From CAZJNX01 sp964547415 (GTDB taxonomy: Bacteria; Pseudomonadota; Alphaproteobacteria; Rhizobiales; Amorphaceae): a DNA stretch of 24,381 nt. Both the position numbers and the translations under genes were made by a program. Location: positions 1 through 24,381 of the forward strand of contig CAZJNX010000052.1 of NCBI GenBank assembly GCA_964547415.1, read 5' to 3'. The notes under the pieces are model-generated. The model was given only the letters and a program-made list of their open reading frames with translations. It made no database searches and had not been told where the DNA came from. Shown here one piece after another: positions 1-7,880 of the stretch. The number at the start of each line of letters is the position of its first letter. The stretch's first letter is position 1.

Positions 1-824
1 ACGTCATGAACGACCAGCGCAAGGTCGTGTTCGAGCAGCGGCTCGAGCTCATGACGGGCGATACGGTGCGCGACACGGTCAACGACATGCGCCACGACGT
101 GGTCGACGCGCTGGTGACCAAGCACATTCCGGAGAAGGCCTATCCCGAGCAGTGGGACGTGAAGGGCCTCCACGACGAGACGCTGCGCATCTTCGGCCTC
201 GAACTTCCCGTCGCCGACTGGGCGCAGGAGGAGGGCATCGCCGACGAGGAGGTGCGCGAGCGCATGAAGCAGGCCGTCGACGAGGCGGCGGCCCGCAAGG
301 TGGCCAAGTACGGCTCCGACATGTGGCGGCAGGTGGAGAAGTCGGTCCTGTTGCAGACCCTCGACCACCTGTGGCGGGAGCATCTCGCCACCCTCGATTC
401 GCTGCGCTCGGTCATCCACCTGCGCGGCTACGCCCAGCGCGACCCGCTCAACGAGTACAAGGCCGAGGCGTTCGCCCTGTTCGAATCGATGCTCGAGCGG
501 CTGCGGGAGATGACGACGGCCCAGCTCATGCGCATCGAGATCGAGCAGGCCCCGCCCATGCCCATGGACGACCTCGCCGGCCTCGAGGAGCACCACGTCA
601 ACCCGACGACGGGCGAGGACGAGATGGCCTTCGCCGACGCCGCCCTCGCGCCCGCGCCGGAGGACGAGGCGGGCATGGCCCGGGCGGCGCGGCGCAACGT
701 GGCCTCCACGGCGGCCGAGCGGAACCCGGCCGACCCGACCACGTGGGGCAAGGTGGGCCGCAACGAGGCCTGCCCCTGTGGCTCCGGCAAGAAGTACAAG
801 CACTGCCACGGCCAGTACGGCTGA
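1..824 (+). CDS. secA: Protein translocase ATPase SecA, C-terminal part (5' end outside window)
   Basis: SecA is the cytosolic ATPase that drives unfolded preproteins through SecYEG. The reading frame is open from base 3, and the first Met at base 6 is internal because it sits in the family motif MNDQRKVVFEQR, so the gene is 5'-truncated by the window. Visible from the N-side are the end of the helical wing region, the helical scaffold stretch with the family pattern HLATLDSLRSVIHLRGYAQR-DPLNEYK (about residues 125-155 of the visible part), a variable acidic/Ala linker, and the C-terminal SEC-C zinc motif CPCGSGKKYKHCH (C-x-C-x8-C-H), which binds Zn and SecB or ribosomes. Roughly 270 residues of a family usually near 900 are present. 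The last 48 codons are part of a tandem duplication that continues downstream. Identification is secure. Confidence 0.97.
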   Translation, partial: VMNDQRKVVFEQRLELMTGDTVRDTVNDMRHDVVDALVTKHIPEKAYPEQWDVKGLHDETLRIFGLELPVADWAQEEGIADEEVRERMKQAVDEAAARKVAKYGSDMWRQVEKSVLLQTLDHLWREHLATLDSLRSVIHLRGYAQRDPLNEYKAEAFALFESMLERLREMTTAQLMRIEIEQAPPMPMDDLAGLEEHHVNPTTGEDEMAFADAALAPAPEDEAGMARAARRNVASTAAERNPADPTTWGKVGRNEACPCGSGKKYKHCHGQYG

Positions 825-843
825 TCCGCGACGAGGCGGCCCG

Positions 844-905
844 CCGCGCCGCCCCCCACCCGCGCCCCGACGGCGCCGTGGGCGGGGGCGCGTCGGGCGG
901 CGCGG
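844..905 (+). terminator. GC-rich hairpin after secA, duplicated at 1057-1114
   Basis: CCGCGCCGCCC (844-854) pairs with GGGCGGCGCGG (895-905), and inside it CGCGCCCC pairs with GGGGCGCG. It starts 20 bases after the secA stop, where a terminator belongs, but has no T-tract. In the second repeat copy the right arm has changed to GGGTGGCGTG (1105-1114), yet it still pairs with 1058-1067 through G-U wobbles. Function as a terminator is inferred from position. Confidence 0.4.
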
Positions 906-1037
906 CGCAACGTGGCCTCCACGGCGGCCGAGCGGAACCCGGCCGACCCGACCACGTGGGGCAAGGTGGGCCGCAACGAGGCCTGCCCCTGTGGCTCCGG
1001 CAAGAAGTACAAGCACTGCCACGGCCAGTACGGCTGA
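894..1037 (+). pseudogene. Duplicated secA C-terminal fragment (SEC-C tail)
   Basis: The second repeat copy re-encodes the last 47 residues of SecA, including the zinc motif CPCGSGKKYKHCH and the stop. It lies in the same frame as secA (213 is 71 codons) but after the secA stop. No ATG or ribosome binding site precedes it, so it is most simply a non-expressed fragment. Read-through of the secA stop would give a SecA with two SEC-C tails, but nothing in the sequence suggests that this happens. Confidence 0.8.
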
Positions 1038-1305
1038 TCCGCGACGAGGCGGCCCGCCGCGCCGCCCCCCACCCGCGCCCCGACGGCGTGGGCGGGGGCG
1101 CGTCGGGTGGCGTGAGCCCCGCCCGCGGGCATCGGAAGGCGCGGCGCGCCGCCTTGCGCGGACCACGCCCGGCCCCGGGCGGTGCGCCCGACCTCGCCTG
1201 CCGCCGGCCGGCCGGCGGCGGTCGTCCCGCCGGAAAGCACCACTGCGCCGGGATCACCCGGTCACCCTGTCACCCCGTCGTCCGCCCGCACCGCGCTCGC
1301 GCCCC

Positions 1306-1515
1306 GCTCCGACATCGGCCGTCGCCGACGATAGGGGAGGTTCGGCGCGCCACCATCGCGGCGGGCGGCGGGCGGCGGGCGCCGGGCGGCGGGCGACATC
1401 GTCTCGCCGGTCGCGCGCGCCTCCTCGACGATCCGCACCTTCTCCTGCGCCGACCACCGCCGGCGACGCGCCGTCCCAGGGATGACCTTGATCCGGCCGC
1501 TCTCCGGGCTCGGCC
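1306..1515 (-). pseudogene. Decayed IS66-type transposase accessory ORF (TnpA/OrfA) fragment
   Basis: On the minus strand the translation around 1500-1310 reads GRIKVIPGTARRRRWSAQEK, then VRIVEEARATGETMSPAARR, and later APNLPYRRRRPMSE. This is the helix-turn-helix pattern of IS66/IS3-group OrfA proteins, typically RIEV..G.ERRRRWS-EEK-RIVEE, then VSxVARRHG-PNLLYRWRR. A seven-residue PPPAARR insertion splits the turn region and coincides with a GCGGGCG repeat array. No start codon, second ORF (TnpB), transposase or terminal inverted repeats are visible, so it is a relic. The frame is still open, but the flanking frame on both sides shows no coding character. Confidence 0.65.
1361..1395. repeat. 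Five tandem 7-mers (GCGGGCG)
   Basis: Five head-to-tail copies of GCGGGCG, with one mismatch in copy 4 (CCGGGCG). The array lies inside the transposase relic. Three extra units (21 bp) would exactly account for the in-frame seven-residue insertion seen there. Confidence 0.85.
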
Positions 1516-1953
1516 GGTGCGCGAGGATGTCCCCAAGCCCCCCGGCTCGGGCCGGGTGTCCGCATAAACCCGGGGCCGGTTCATGCCGGACGAGACCCGC
1601 CCGTCCGGGACGATCGCCGGCCAACGGGGCGCGGGGTGATCGGCCCTGGCGCACCGGCCGGACGCGCGGCCGGATCCGATCGCGTTGTCGGGCTCGCCGT
1701 CCTTCGCCCGCCGGCGGCCTGCCGGTCGCCGGTGGGTCCCCGGCGGCGACGGCGCGGCGGGGGTTTTCGCCCGAAGCCGGCGGCCGTTCGCCAGCGGCCG
1801 GGGTGCGGGGCCTCGGCTTGCGCCCGTTGCCCGGCCCGCGGTTCGCCGGGGAGAGCGGCCGCATGCCGCGCCATCGAGGCGATCGCGTCGAGGGGACGGT
1901 TGACCCGCCGCGCCCGTGCGGCGAAACGTGGACCCGACGGGAACGGGGAAGGG

Positions 1954-2535
1954 ATGGACACGATGACGGCGCCTTCATCTGCCGCCGCGGAGGGCCCGCC
2001 CGGGGGCCGCTTCGAGGGGTTTCGCGAACGCTACGGCCTCCTGATCGACGCGGCGACCCTCGTGGTGCTGCTCGCGCTGGCCTTCTTCGGCATCGCGACG
2101 TCGGACGCGGACTGGAGCCTGGCGCTCCCCTACTGGAGCCTGGTGACGCTCCTGTACGCCCTCGGCACGTTCGTGCTCGCGTGGGTGCACGGCGCCTTCG
2201 CCCGGGGCTTCTTCTCCGTCGCGCTCCGCCTGGTGGGCCACTGGATCGGCGTCCTCGTCGCCGTCCATGGCATCTTCTACTACATGTCCGACGACCAGCT
2301 CACGGAAGGGCAGGCCGGGCTCGTCCTCGGGATGGTGTTCGCCCTCGGCACCTTCCTCGCGGGAATTCACGTCCAGTGGCGGCTGATGATCGTCGGCGCC
2401 GCCCTCGCGGCGTCCTCCGCCGCGGTCGCCTTCGCCCAGGAGAACGACTGGCTGGTGATGGCGATCCTCGTCGCCGGCTTCATCGTCGTGCTGGCCGTCG
2501 ACCGGCTCCGCGGCAAGCGCCGGACGCCGGCCTGA
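1954..2535 (+). CDS. Small integral membrane protein of unknown function (193 aa)
   Basis: I do not recognise a family for this protein. The start is taken at ATG 1954 because GGGGAAGGG lies directly upstream and hydrophobic protein-like sequence begins soon after; the frame is open upstream but loses coding character. After about 35 polar residues there are about six hydrophobic segments: VVLLALAFFGIA, LVTLLYALGTFVLAW, HWIGVLVAVHGIFYYM, GLVLGMVFALGTFLAG, LMIVGAALAASSAAVAFA and LVMAILVAGFIVVLAV. It ends with a basic tail (DRLRGKRRTPA), consistent with a positive cytoplasmic C-terminus. Paired aromatic and acidic residues (YYMSDDQ, QENDW) sit at loop ends. It is monocistronic, with no close neighbour to suggest a role. 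Confidence 0.75.
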   Translation: MDTMTAPSSAAAEGPPGGRFEGFRERYGLLIDAATLVVLLALAFFGIATSDADWSLALPYWSLVTLLYALGTFVLAWVHGAFARGFFSVALRLVGHWIGVLVAVHGIFYYMSDDQLTEGQAGLVLGMVFALGTFLAGIHVQWRLMIVGAALAASSAAVAFAQENDWLVMAILVAGFIVVLAVDRLRGKRRTPA

Positions 2536-3380
2536 CCGCCGCCGCCCTTCCGCCGGCCCGGTGAGGGGCGGGGCGTCACGGCCCTCCGCGGGCACCGTGG
2601 CGCCGTCCGCTCCACCGGTCGCCGTCCGCCCGGGGGTGGGTGGCGCGCGGGGTATCGGTTGCTGGCCCGGACGGGACCGGCCCTCGCGGGTGCCGTGAAC
2701 CGGAGCGTGCGTGCGCCGCGGCCCGGCGGTCGGCAGCGCGCGGGACCGGTGGGTCCGGGTCGAGGCGCCTGCCGAGCGCGCGCTGGCGGCGGTGAGACGG
2801 CGCGGGCCGTCCATGCGTCTCGCCGGCCGCAATCGGCCGTGGCATTGCCGTCCGGGCGCACGCCGATCGGGGCGTCGCCGGCTCCACTCCGTCAGCCGGG
2901 TCCGTGCTCGACCGGATCGACGGCCTGCGCGGTCCACCCGGCGAGGCGACGTGCGCATGCGGCTCGCGATCGTCGGCCTGACCCGCCCTTCAGGCCCTTT
3001 TCCTCCCCGCCCTCATGGCCGCTCGATCGCATCCGTGATGTGCGACGCCTCGGCCGCCGTCCGAGGGTAGAAGCGCATGAGCTCGGAGCCGACCGTCGAT
3101 CCGGCATTCCCCGGTCGGCTCCCGCGCATGCACGATAGCGCCGAGGGGACCGGCACGCGAGTTGAGAGCGGCGCGACGCGGTCGGCGAGGAGCGGAACGG
3201 GAGGCCGTGCATCGCCCGCAGCACCGGCATCCGGAACTTCAGCAATCGGAGGAAGAGGGGCGACTGGCGCCCGGCGGGGGCGGGCATCGAGAGGACGAAC
3301 GCGCGGATCCGGGCCGGCGTCGCCGCGAACCCGGACGCCCGGCGATGCGGCTCGCCGTCGCGATCATCGGCGTCGCGAAG
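2536..3380. other. Gene-free region (about 850 bp)
   Basis: No open frame here shows a recognisable domain or a ribosome binding site with protein-like composition; the translations are Arg/Pro/Ala-rich in all frames. No tRNA or known RNA was recognised. The only structure found is the inverted repeat at 3085-3122. It could hold an unrecognised regulatory RNA or the debris of lost genes. Confidence 0.55.
3085..3122. repeat. Inverted repeat, 11-bp perfect arms
   Basis: GGAGCCGACCG (3085-3095) and CGGTCGGCTCC (3112-3122) are perfect reverse complements around a 16-base loop, and GCATG occurs outside each arm. It is not next to a gene end and has no T-tract. It may be a structured RNA, an attenuated terminator or a mobile-element remnant; its function is unknown. 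Confidence 0.6.
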
Positions 3381-3411
3381 GAGAAAGGCGGGTGGCGCGT
3401 GGCCACCCGCC
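3381..3411 (-). terminator. Intrinsic terminator of the tct-leu-lyase operon
   Basis: GGCGGGTGGC (3387-3396) and GCCACCCGCC (3402-3411) form a perfect 10-bp stem with a 5-base loop. On the minus strand the stem is followed by TTTCTCCTT. It begins 17 bases past the stop of the lyase gene, the last gene of the leftward operon. Confidence 0.85.
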
Positions 3412-3427
3412 AGCGTTTCGCGCGGCC

Positions 3428-4282
3428 TCAGGCGTGGGCGCGGTCGAACGCCCAGACCTTCTCGAAGCCGATCAGCTTCGTGAACTCGTCGAAGGGATAG
3501 AGATCGGAGCGCTGCGTGGTCACGCCGTTCTCGAGGAGGTCCTTGTAGACGGTCTCGAGCGCCGCGGCCGCCGCGAGGAAGCCCGCTCCGGGGAAGATCG
3601 CCAGCGCGAAGCCGAGTTCCTTCAGCCGGTCGGCCGCCACGATGGGCGTGCGGCCGCCGTTCGCCATGTTGGCGAGGACGGGCTTGTCGATCCGGCGGCC
3701 GACCTCGGCGAGCTCCTCCTCGCTCTCCGGGCTCTCGATGAAGATGATGTCCGCGCCCGCCTCCGCGTAGAGCCGGCCCCGGCGCAGCGCCTCCTCGAGC
3801 CCGAGGGTGGTGCGGGAATCGGTGCGGGCGATGACGAGGAAGTCGTCGGTCGAGCGGGTCTCCACCGCAACCTCGATCTTCTTCGCCATGTCTTCGGCCG
3901 GCACGACGCGGCGGCCCGGCGTGTGGCCGCACTTCTTCGGAAACTCCTGGTCCTCGAGCTGGATGGCGGAGACGCCCGCCTCCTCGTAGGCCCGCACCGT
4001 GTAGTGCACGTTGAGGAGGCCGCCGTAGCCCGTATCGGCGTCTGCGATCACCGGCGTCTTCGTCATCTTGCAGATCTGGCCGATGCGCGAGACCATGTCG
4101 GTCATCGTGGCGATTCCCGCGTCCGGCAGGCCGAGGTGGGACGCGACGGTGCCGAAGCCCGTCACGTAGAGCGCCTGAAAGCCCATGCGGTCGGCGATCA
4201 GCGCCGAGATGAGGTCGTAGACGCCGGGCGCGACGACGCAGTCGCCCGAGCCGATCGCCTTCCTGAGTGCTGGGTCAGCCAT
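3428..4282 (-). CDS. Isocitrate lyase/PEP mutase-family carbon-carbon lyase (methylisocitrate/dimethylmalate lyase-like)
   Basis: This 284-residue protein is a full-length alpha/beta-barrel member of the isocitrate lyase/PEP mutase superfamily. Diagnostic features are the metal-binding DADTGYGG (residues 81-88), the mobile catalytic loop KKCGH (116-120) with the acid/base Cys118, IARTDS (151-156) and the active-site strand FIES (181-184). The KKCGH cysteine indicates a true lyase rather than a phosphonate mutase or oxaloacetate hydrolase. The family cleaves 2-hydroxy di- or tricarboxylates into pyruvate or glyoxylate plus a second acid; 2-methylisocitrate lyase and 2,3-dimethylmalate lyase are its closest activities by size. 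It is the last gene of the operon and its ATG overlaps the end of leuD by 8 bp, so the two are probably translationally coupled. Its substrate is presumably the product of the adjacent LeuCD-type enzyme. The family is secure; the exact substrate is not known. Confidence 0.92.
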   Translation of the reverse strand: MADPALRKAIGSGDCVVAPGVYDLISALIADRMGFQALYVTGFGTVASHLGLPDAGIATMTDMVSRIGQICKMTKTPVIADADTGYGGLLNVHYTVRAYEEAGVSAIQLEDQEFPKKCGHTPGRRVVPAEDMAKKIEVAVETRSTDDFLVIARTDSRTTLGLEEALRRGRLYAEAGADIIFIESPESEEELAEVGRRIDKPVLANMANGGRTPIVAADRLKELGFALAIFPGAGFLAAAAALETVYKDLLENGVTTQRSDLYPFDEFTKLIGFEKVWAFDRAHA

Positions 4283-4940
4283 GTTCGCTTCTCTCCTGGT
4301 GGTCGGCCGCGGCCGGCGGAAGGCGGCCGGGCAGCGCCCAGGCGTGGCGCCGGGCGTGTTCGCTTTCGAACGCCTCGATCTCGGCGAGCGCCGCGCGCAG
4401 CGTCATCTCGATCTCGGAGGCGCCCGCGATCAGCATCTCCTTCCCGTAAGGGTCGATCTCGAAGGCGAGGGAGAAGCCGTCGTCGAGGACGAGCGTCTGG
4501 GCGGGAAGGTCGATCCGGGCGCTGGCTCCGCGGCGCGCGTTCGCGGCCTCCGCCAGGCGTTCGATCGCCCCGCCGTCGGCCACCACCGGCAGGAGGCCGT
4601 TCTTGATGGCGTTGTTGAAGAAGATGTCGCCGAAGCTCGGCGCGACGACGGCGCGGAAGCCGTGGTCGGCGAGCGCCCAGACGGCGTGCTCGCGGGAGGA
4701 GCCGCAGCCGAAGTTGGGGCCCGCCACCAGGATCGTGCCGTCGCGGAAGGCCGGGTCGTGGAGGACGAAGTCGGCCCGCGCCGTCCCGTCCGCCGCGCGA
4801 CGCAGGTCGTGGAAGAGCTGGTCGGCGTAGCCCTCCGCCCGCGGCCGGTGGAGGAAGCGGGCCGGCACGATCTGGTCGGTGTCGACGTTCGCCGCGACGA
4901 ACGGGACGAGGACGCCCCGGTGGGCGGTGAACGGGGTCAT
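4275..4940 (-). CDS. leuD: 3-isopropylmalate dehydratase-type hydro-lyase, small subunit
   Basis: This 221-residue protein is the swivelling aconitase domain-4 subunit, which forms the active site together with LeuC. The N-terminal pattern PFVAANVDTDQIVPARFL and the signature FGCGSSREHAVWAL, followed by VVAPSFGDIFFNNAIKNGLLPV, are typical of LeuD. The ATG at 4938-4940 overlaps the leuC stop (ATGA), which fixes the start. Residues after FL read HRPRAEGYADQLFHDLR rather than the E. coli-like sequence, so it may belong to a paralogous clade. In leucine synthesis LeuCD isomerises 2- to 3-isopropylmalate. Here its position between a TTT transporter and a lyase, with no leuA or leuB nearby, suggests a catabolic hydratase for a maleate-, citraconate- or dimethylmaleate-like acid. 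The family call is secure; the catabolic role is inferred. Confidence 0.9.
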   Translation of the reverse strand: MTPFTAHRGVLVPFVAANVDTDQIVPARFLHRPRAEGYADQLFHDLRRAADGTARADFVLHDPAFRDGTILVAGPNFGCGSSREHAVWALADHGFRAVVAPSFGDIFFNNAIKNGLLPVVADGGAIERLAEAANARRGASARIDLPAQTLVLDDGFSLAFEIDPYGKEMLIAGASEIEMTLRAALAEIEAFESEHARRHAWALPGRLPPAAADHQERSEHG

Positions 4941-6343
4941 GCCGCCGCTCCTTCTTCCGCGAGCCGCCGCACGTCGGCGAGACGGCCCGCGATGGCGGCG
5001 GCGGCGGCCATGGGCGGGCTCACGAGGTGGGTGCGCGCGCCGACCCCCTGCCGGCCCGCGAAGTTGCGGTTGGAGGTGGAGGCGCACCGCTCGCCCGGAG
5101 CCACCGTGTCCCCGTTCATGGCGACGCACATGGAGCAGCCCGGCCGCCGCCACTCGAAGCCCGCCGCCTCGAACACCCGGTCGAGGCCTTCGGCCTCGGC
5201 GGCCGCCTTCACCTCGCCCGAGCCCGGCACCACCATCGCCGGCACCTTCGCCCTGCGGCCCTTCACGACGGCGGCGGCCGCGCGCAGGTCCTCGATCCGG
5301 CTGTTGGTGCACGAGCCGATGAAGACGCGGTCCACCGCGATCTCCGAGAGCGGCGTGCCGGGGGCGAGGTCCATGTAGGCGAGGGCCTTCGCCATCCCCT
5401 CCCGCCGCACCGGGTCGGCCTCGGCCGACGGGTCGGGCACGCGCCCGGAGATCGGCGCGGCGTGCTCGGGCGAGGTGCCCCAGGTGACGGTGGGCTCGAT
5501 CGCCGCCCCGTCGATGGCGACCTCCCTGTCGAAGCGGGCGTCCGGATCGCTCGGCAGCGTCCGCCAGTAGCCGATCGCCTCCTCGAGGGCGGCGCCCGAC
5601 GGGGCGAGGGGGCGGCCCGCGACGTAGGCGTAGGTGGTCTCGTCCGGCGCGACGATGCCGGAGCGGGCGCCCGCCTCGATGCTCATGTTGCAGACGGTGA
5701 GGCGGCCGTCGACGGACAGGTTCCGGATGACGCTCCCGGCGTACTCGATGGCATGGCCCGTGCCGCCCGCGGCCCCGATGGTGCGGATGACGTGGAGGAC
5801 CACGTCCTTCGCCGTCACCCCCTCCCCGAGCGCCCCGTCGATCGTAATGCGCATCTGTTTCGGGCGGGCCTGCCAGAGGGTCTGGGTGGCGAGGACGTGG
5901 GCGATCTCGGAGGCGCCGATCCCGAAGGCGAGGGCGCCCAGCGCCCCGTGGGAGGCGGTGTGGCTGTCGCCGCACACGAGGAGGGTGCCCGGCAGGGTGA
6001 AGCCGGTCTCCGGCCCGACGACGTGGACGATGCCCTGCCGCCGCTCCCCGAAGCCGAAGGCGGAAAAGCCCTCGCGGGCCGCGTTGGCGGCGAGGCGGCG
6101 GACCATGGCGGCAAGGTCCGCCGCCTGCTCGTCGAGGGAGGCGTCGGTGGTGACGTAGTGGTCGGCGGTGCCGAGGGTGAGGTCCGGGCGCCGGACGGAA
6201 AGGCCCGCCTCGCGGAGCGCGTCGAAGGCCTGGGCGGTGCCGTCGTGGACGAGGTGGCGGTCGACGAACAGGAGGTCGGTGCCGTCCGGGCGGCGCTTGA
6301 CGACGTGCGCGTCCCAGATCTTGTCGAACAGCGTCCTTGCCAT
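4937..6343 (-). CDS. leuC: 3-isopropylmalate dehydratase-type hydro-lyase, large [4Fe-4S] subunit
   Basis: The 468 residues match the usual LeuC length. The three [4Fe-4S] ligands are visible as Cys345 (GSCTNSRIEDL), Cys403 and Cys406 (PGCSMCVAMN). Other family patterns are DHYVTTD (61-67), VCGDSHTASHGALGALAFGIG (from 123) and CNMSIEAGARSG (218-229). It pairs with LeuD to dehydrate and rehydrate a hydroxy-acid. Its ATG lies 3 bases after the tctA stop and its stop overlaps the leuD start, so it is embedded in the transporter operon. Known LeuCD relatives act as maleate, citraconate or dimethylmaleate hydratases, and motif inspection alone does not separate these from isopropylmalate isomerase. 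Leucine biosynthesis remains possible if the genome has no other leuCD. Confidence 0.93.
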   Translation of the reverse strand: MARTLFDKIWDAHVVKRRPDGTDLLFVDRHLVHDGTAQAFDALREAGLSVRRPDLTLGTADHYVTTDASLDEQAADLAAMVRRLAANAAREGFSAFGFGERRQGIVHVVGPETGFTLPGTLLVCGDSHTASHGALGALAFGIGASEIAHVLATQTLWQARPKQMRITIDGALGEGVTAKDVVLHVIRTIGAAGGTGHAIEYAGSVIRNLSVDGRLTVCNMSIEAGARSGIVAPDETTYAYVAGRPLAPSGAALEEAIGYWRTLPSDPDARFDREVAIDGAAIEPTVTWGTSPEHAAPISGRVPDPSAEADPVRREGMAKALAYMDLAPGTPLSEIAVDRVFIGSCTNSRIEDLRAAAAVVKGRRAKVPAMVVPGSGEVKAAAEAEGLDRVFEAAGFEWRRPGCSMCVAMNGDTVAPGERCASTSNRNFAGRQGVGARTHLVSPPMAAAAAIAGRLADVRRLAEEGAAA

Positions 6344-6346
6344 GTC

Positions 6347-7873
6347 TCAGGGACCCTTCGGAACGGCGCCCGCCCCCGCGCCCCGCGCCCGCTTCAGGCG
6401 ACGGGCGAGGAAGGGCCACGCCACGGTGAGAACCACGAGGAGGAGGAGGCCGAGGGCCATCGGCCGCTCGAGGAAGATGAGGAGGTCGCGCCCGCCGAGC
6501 TGGTAGCTTCGCAGGAGCTCGCCCTCCGCCATCCCCCCGAGGAGGAGGCCGATCACCATGGCGACGGCCGAGTAGCCGTAGCGCTTCATCACGAAGCCGA
6601 GGATGGCCCCGCCCACGAGGGCGACGGGCCCGGTGATGTTGCCGGTGAGGGCGTAGGCGCCGAGGATGGCGAGCGCCATGATGGTCGGCACCAGGTAGCG
6701 CAGCGGCAGCTTGATGACGAGGATGGAGATCCTCAGGAACACGAGCCCGATGAGGACGAGGAGCACCGCCTGGGCGAGGTTGCCGAGGATGATGGTGTAG
6801 ACCACGTCCTTGTTGTCGGAGATGAAGCGGGGCCCGCCGGTCACGTTGTGCATGGCGAAGGCGCCGAGCATGACGGCCGTGCCCGCCCCGCCCGGGATGC
6901 CGAGGGCGAGGAGCGTCACCATGGAGCCCGCCTCGCTGGAGGAGTTGGCCGATTCGGCCGCCACCACGCCCCGCGGGTTGCCCTTGCCGTAGGTCTGTGG
7001 GTCCTTCGCGCTCGACTTGGCGAACGAGTAGGAGACGAGGTTCGCCACCGTGGAGCCGATGCCGGGCACGGCGCCGATCATCGCCCCGATCACGCCGCCG
7101 CGCAGGACGAGCGGCAGCTGGCGGAAGGTGGAGGCGAAGCCCGAGACGATGCCCTTGAGGTGCACCTTCCGCGCCCGCTCGTCCTCCACGATGTAGTCGC
7201 TGCGCACGAGGTCGAAGAGCTCGGAGGCGGCGAACAGGCCGATGAGGGCCGCCGTCACCGGGATTCCGTCGAGGAGGTACATGGAATCGAACGTGCCCCG
7301 GACGACGCCCGCCGAGCTCATCCCGATGGTGCCGAGGAGGAGGCCGACGAGGCCCGCGAGAAGCCCCTTGAGGAGGCCGCCCTCCGACAGGGCCGCGATC
7401 AGCGTCAGCCCCCACAGCGCCACCATGAAGAGTTCGGGCGGCCCGAGGAGGAGCACGGCGCGGGAGGCCGGTTCGATGAGGAGGAGGAGCAGCAGGTAGC
7501 CGAAGGCGGTGGAGACGGTCGAGGCGGCGAGCGCGATGCCGAGGGCCTCGTTGTGTCGGCCCGCGCGCGCCATCGGGTAGCCGTCGAAGGTGGTGGCGAC
7601 GGCCGCCGTCGTCCCCGGCACGTTCATGAGGACGGCGGGGATCGCGCCGCCGAAGCCGCCGCCGGTGAAGATCGCCGTCAGGAACAGGATCGCCGTGGCG
7701 AAGTCCATGGTGAGGGTGAGCGGCAGGAACACCGCCATGGCGATCGGCACCGACAGCCCGGGCAGCATCCCGAACACGAGCCCGATCATGAGACCCGCGG
7801 GGACGGCCACCCACGGCGCGAGGTCCGAGGAGAGGAACGCGAGGGCCTGGCCGAAGGCGGCGACGTCGATCAT
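6347..7873 (-). CDS. tctA: TTT transporter large membrane subunit TctA
   Basis: This 508-residue, highly hydrophobic protein with about a dozen membrane segments is the large transmembrane subunit of a tripartite tricarboxylate transporter, which moves di- or tricarboxylates across the inner membrane using an ion gradient. Two TctA hallmarks are seen: FGMLPGLSVPIAMAVFLPLT followed by TGGGFGGAIPAVLMNVPGT in the first half, and the repeated IGAVPGIGSTVANLVSY in the second half. The basic C-terminus (LARRLKRARGAG) is probably cytoplasmic. It starts 7 bases after the tctB stop and ends 3 bases before leuC, which ties transport and metabolism into one transcript. Confidence 0.95.
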   Translation of the reverse strand: MIDVAAFGQALAFLSSDLAPWVAVPAGLMIGLVFGMLPGLSVPIAMAVFLPLTLTMDFATAILFLTAIFTGGGFGGAIPAVLMNVPGTTAAVATTFDGYPMARAGRHNEALGIALAASTVSTAFGYLLLLLLIEPASRAVLLLGPPELFMVALWGLTLIAALSEGGLLKGLLAGLVGLLLGTIGMSSAGVVRGTFDSMYLLDGIPVTAALIGLFAASELFDLVRSDYIVEDERARKVHLKGIVSGFASTFRQLPLVLRGGVIGAMIGAVPGIGSTVANLVSYSFAKSSAKDPQTYGKGNPRGVVAAESANSSSEAGSMVTLLALGIPGGAGTAVMLGAFAMHNVTGGPRFISDNKDVVYTIILGNLAQAVLLVLIGLVFLRISILVIKLPLRYLVPTIMALAILGAYALTGNITGPVALVGGAILGFVMKRYGYSAVAMVIGLLLGGMAEGELLRSYQLGGRDLLIFLERPMALGLLLLVVLTVAWPFLARRLKRARGAGAGAVPKGP

Positions 7874-7880
7874 GGCCGCC

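Larger units (their letters stand above)
681..1103. repeat. 213-bp tandem duplication of the secA 3' end
   Basis: Bases 681-893 recur at 894-1103. By eye the two copies are identical except for one 3-base gap in copy 2 (copy 1 GACGGCGCCGTGGG, copy 2 GACGGCGTGGG). Each unit carries the last 48 codons of secA, the stop and the downstream hairpin. The unit begins with CGGGCGGCGC, and a degenerate third start (CGGGTGGCGT) follows at 1104, so slippage or recombination between short GC-rich direct repeats is a plausible origin. Confidence 0.95.
1107..1953. other. Intergenic stretch between the secA repeat and the membrane protein gene
   Basis: Apart from the transposase relic and the 7-mer array described separately, I see no supported gene here. 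Open frames exist on both strands but are Arg/Pro/Gly-rich without domain motifs, as expected by chance in DNA this GC-rich. The promoter of the following gene was not located with confidence. Confidence 0.6.

Noticed and set aside
1361..1395. Possible CRISPR or regulatory iteron array
   Set aside because: The units are 7 bp with no spacers and sit inside a transposase relic, so simple repeat expansion is sufficient.
152..1567. Long plus-strand frame spanning secA and the repeat
   Set aside because: It is out of frame with SecA, Arg/Gly/Pro-rich, and stays open only because the 213-bp repeat unit is a multiple of three.
2892..3427. Minus-strand continuation of coding sequence beyond the lyase gene
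   Set aside because: The lyase frame has its stop at 3428 followed by a clear terminator; the open frame continuing here is in a different frame and shows no domain or protein-like composition.
4275..7814. A 1179-codon open frame on the minus strand extending far upstream of leuD
   Set aside because: Only the part from 4940 down is LeuD. Upstream of that it is an Arg/Pro/Gly-rich shadow of leuC and tctA, which have clear motifs in another frame.
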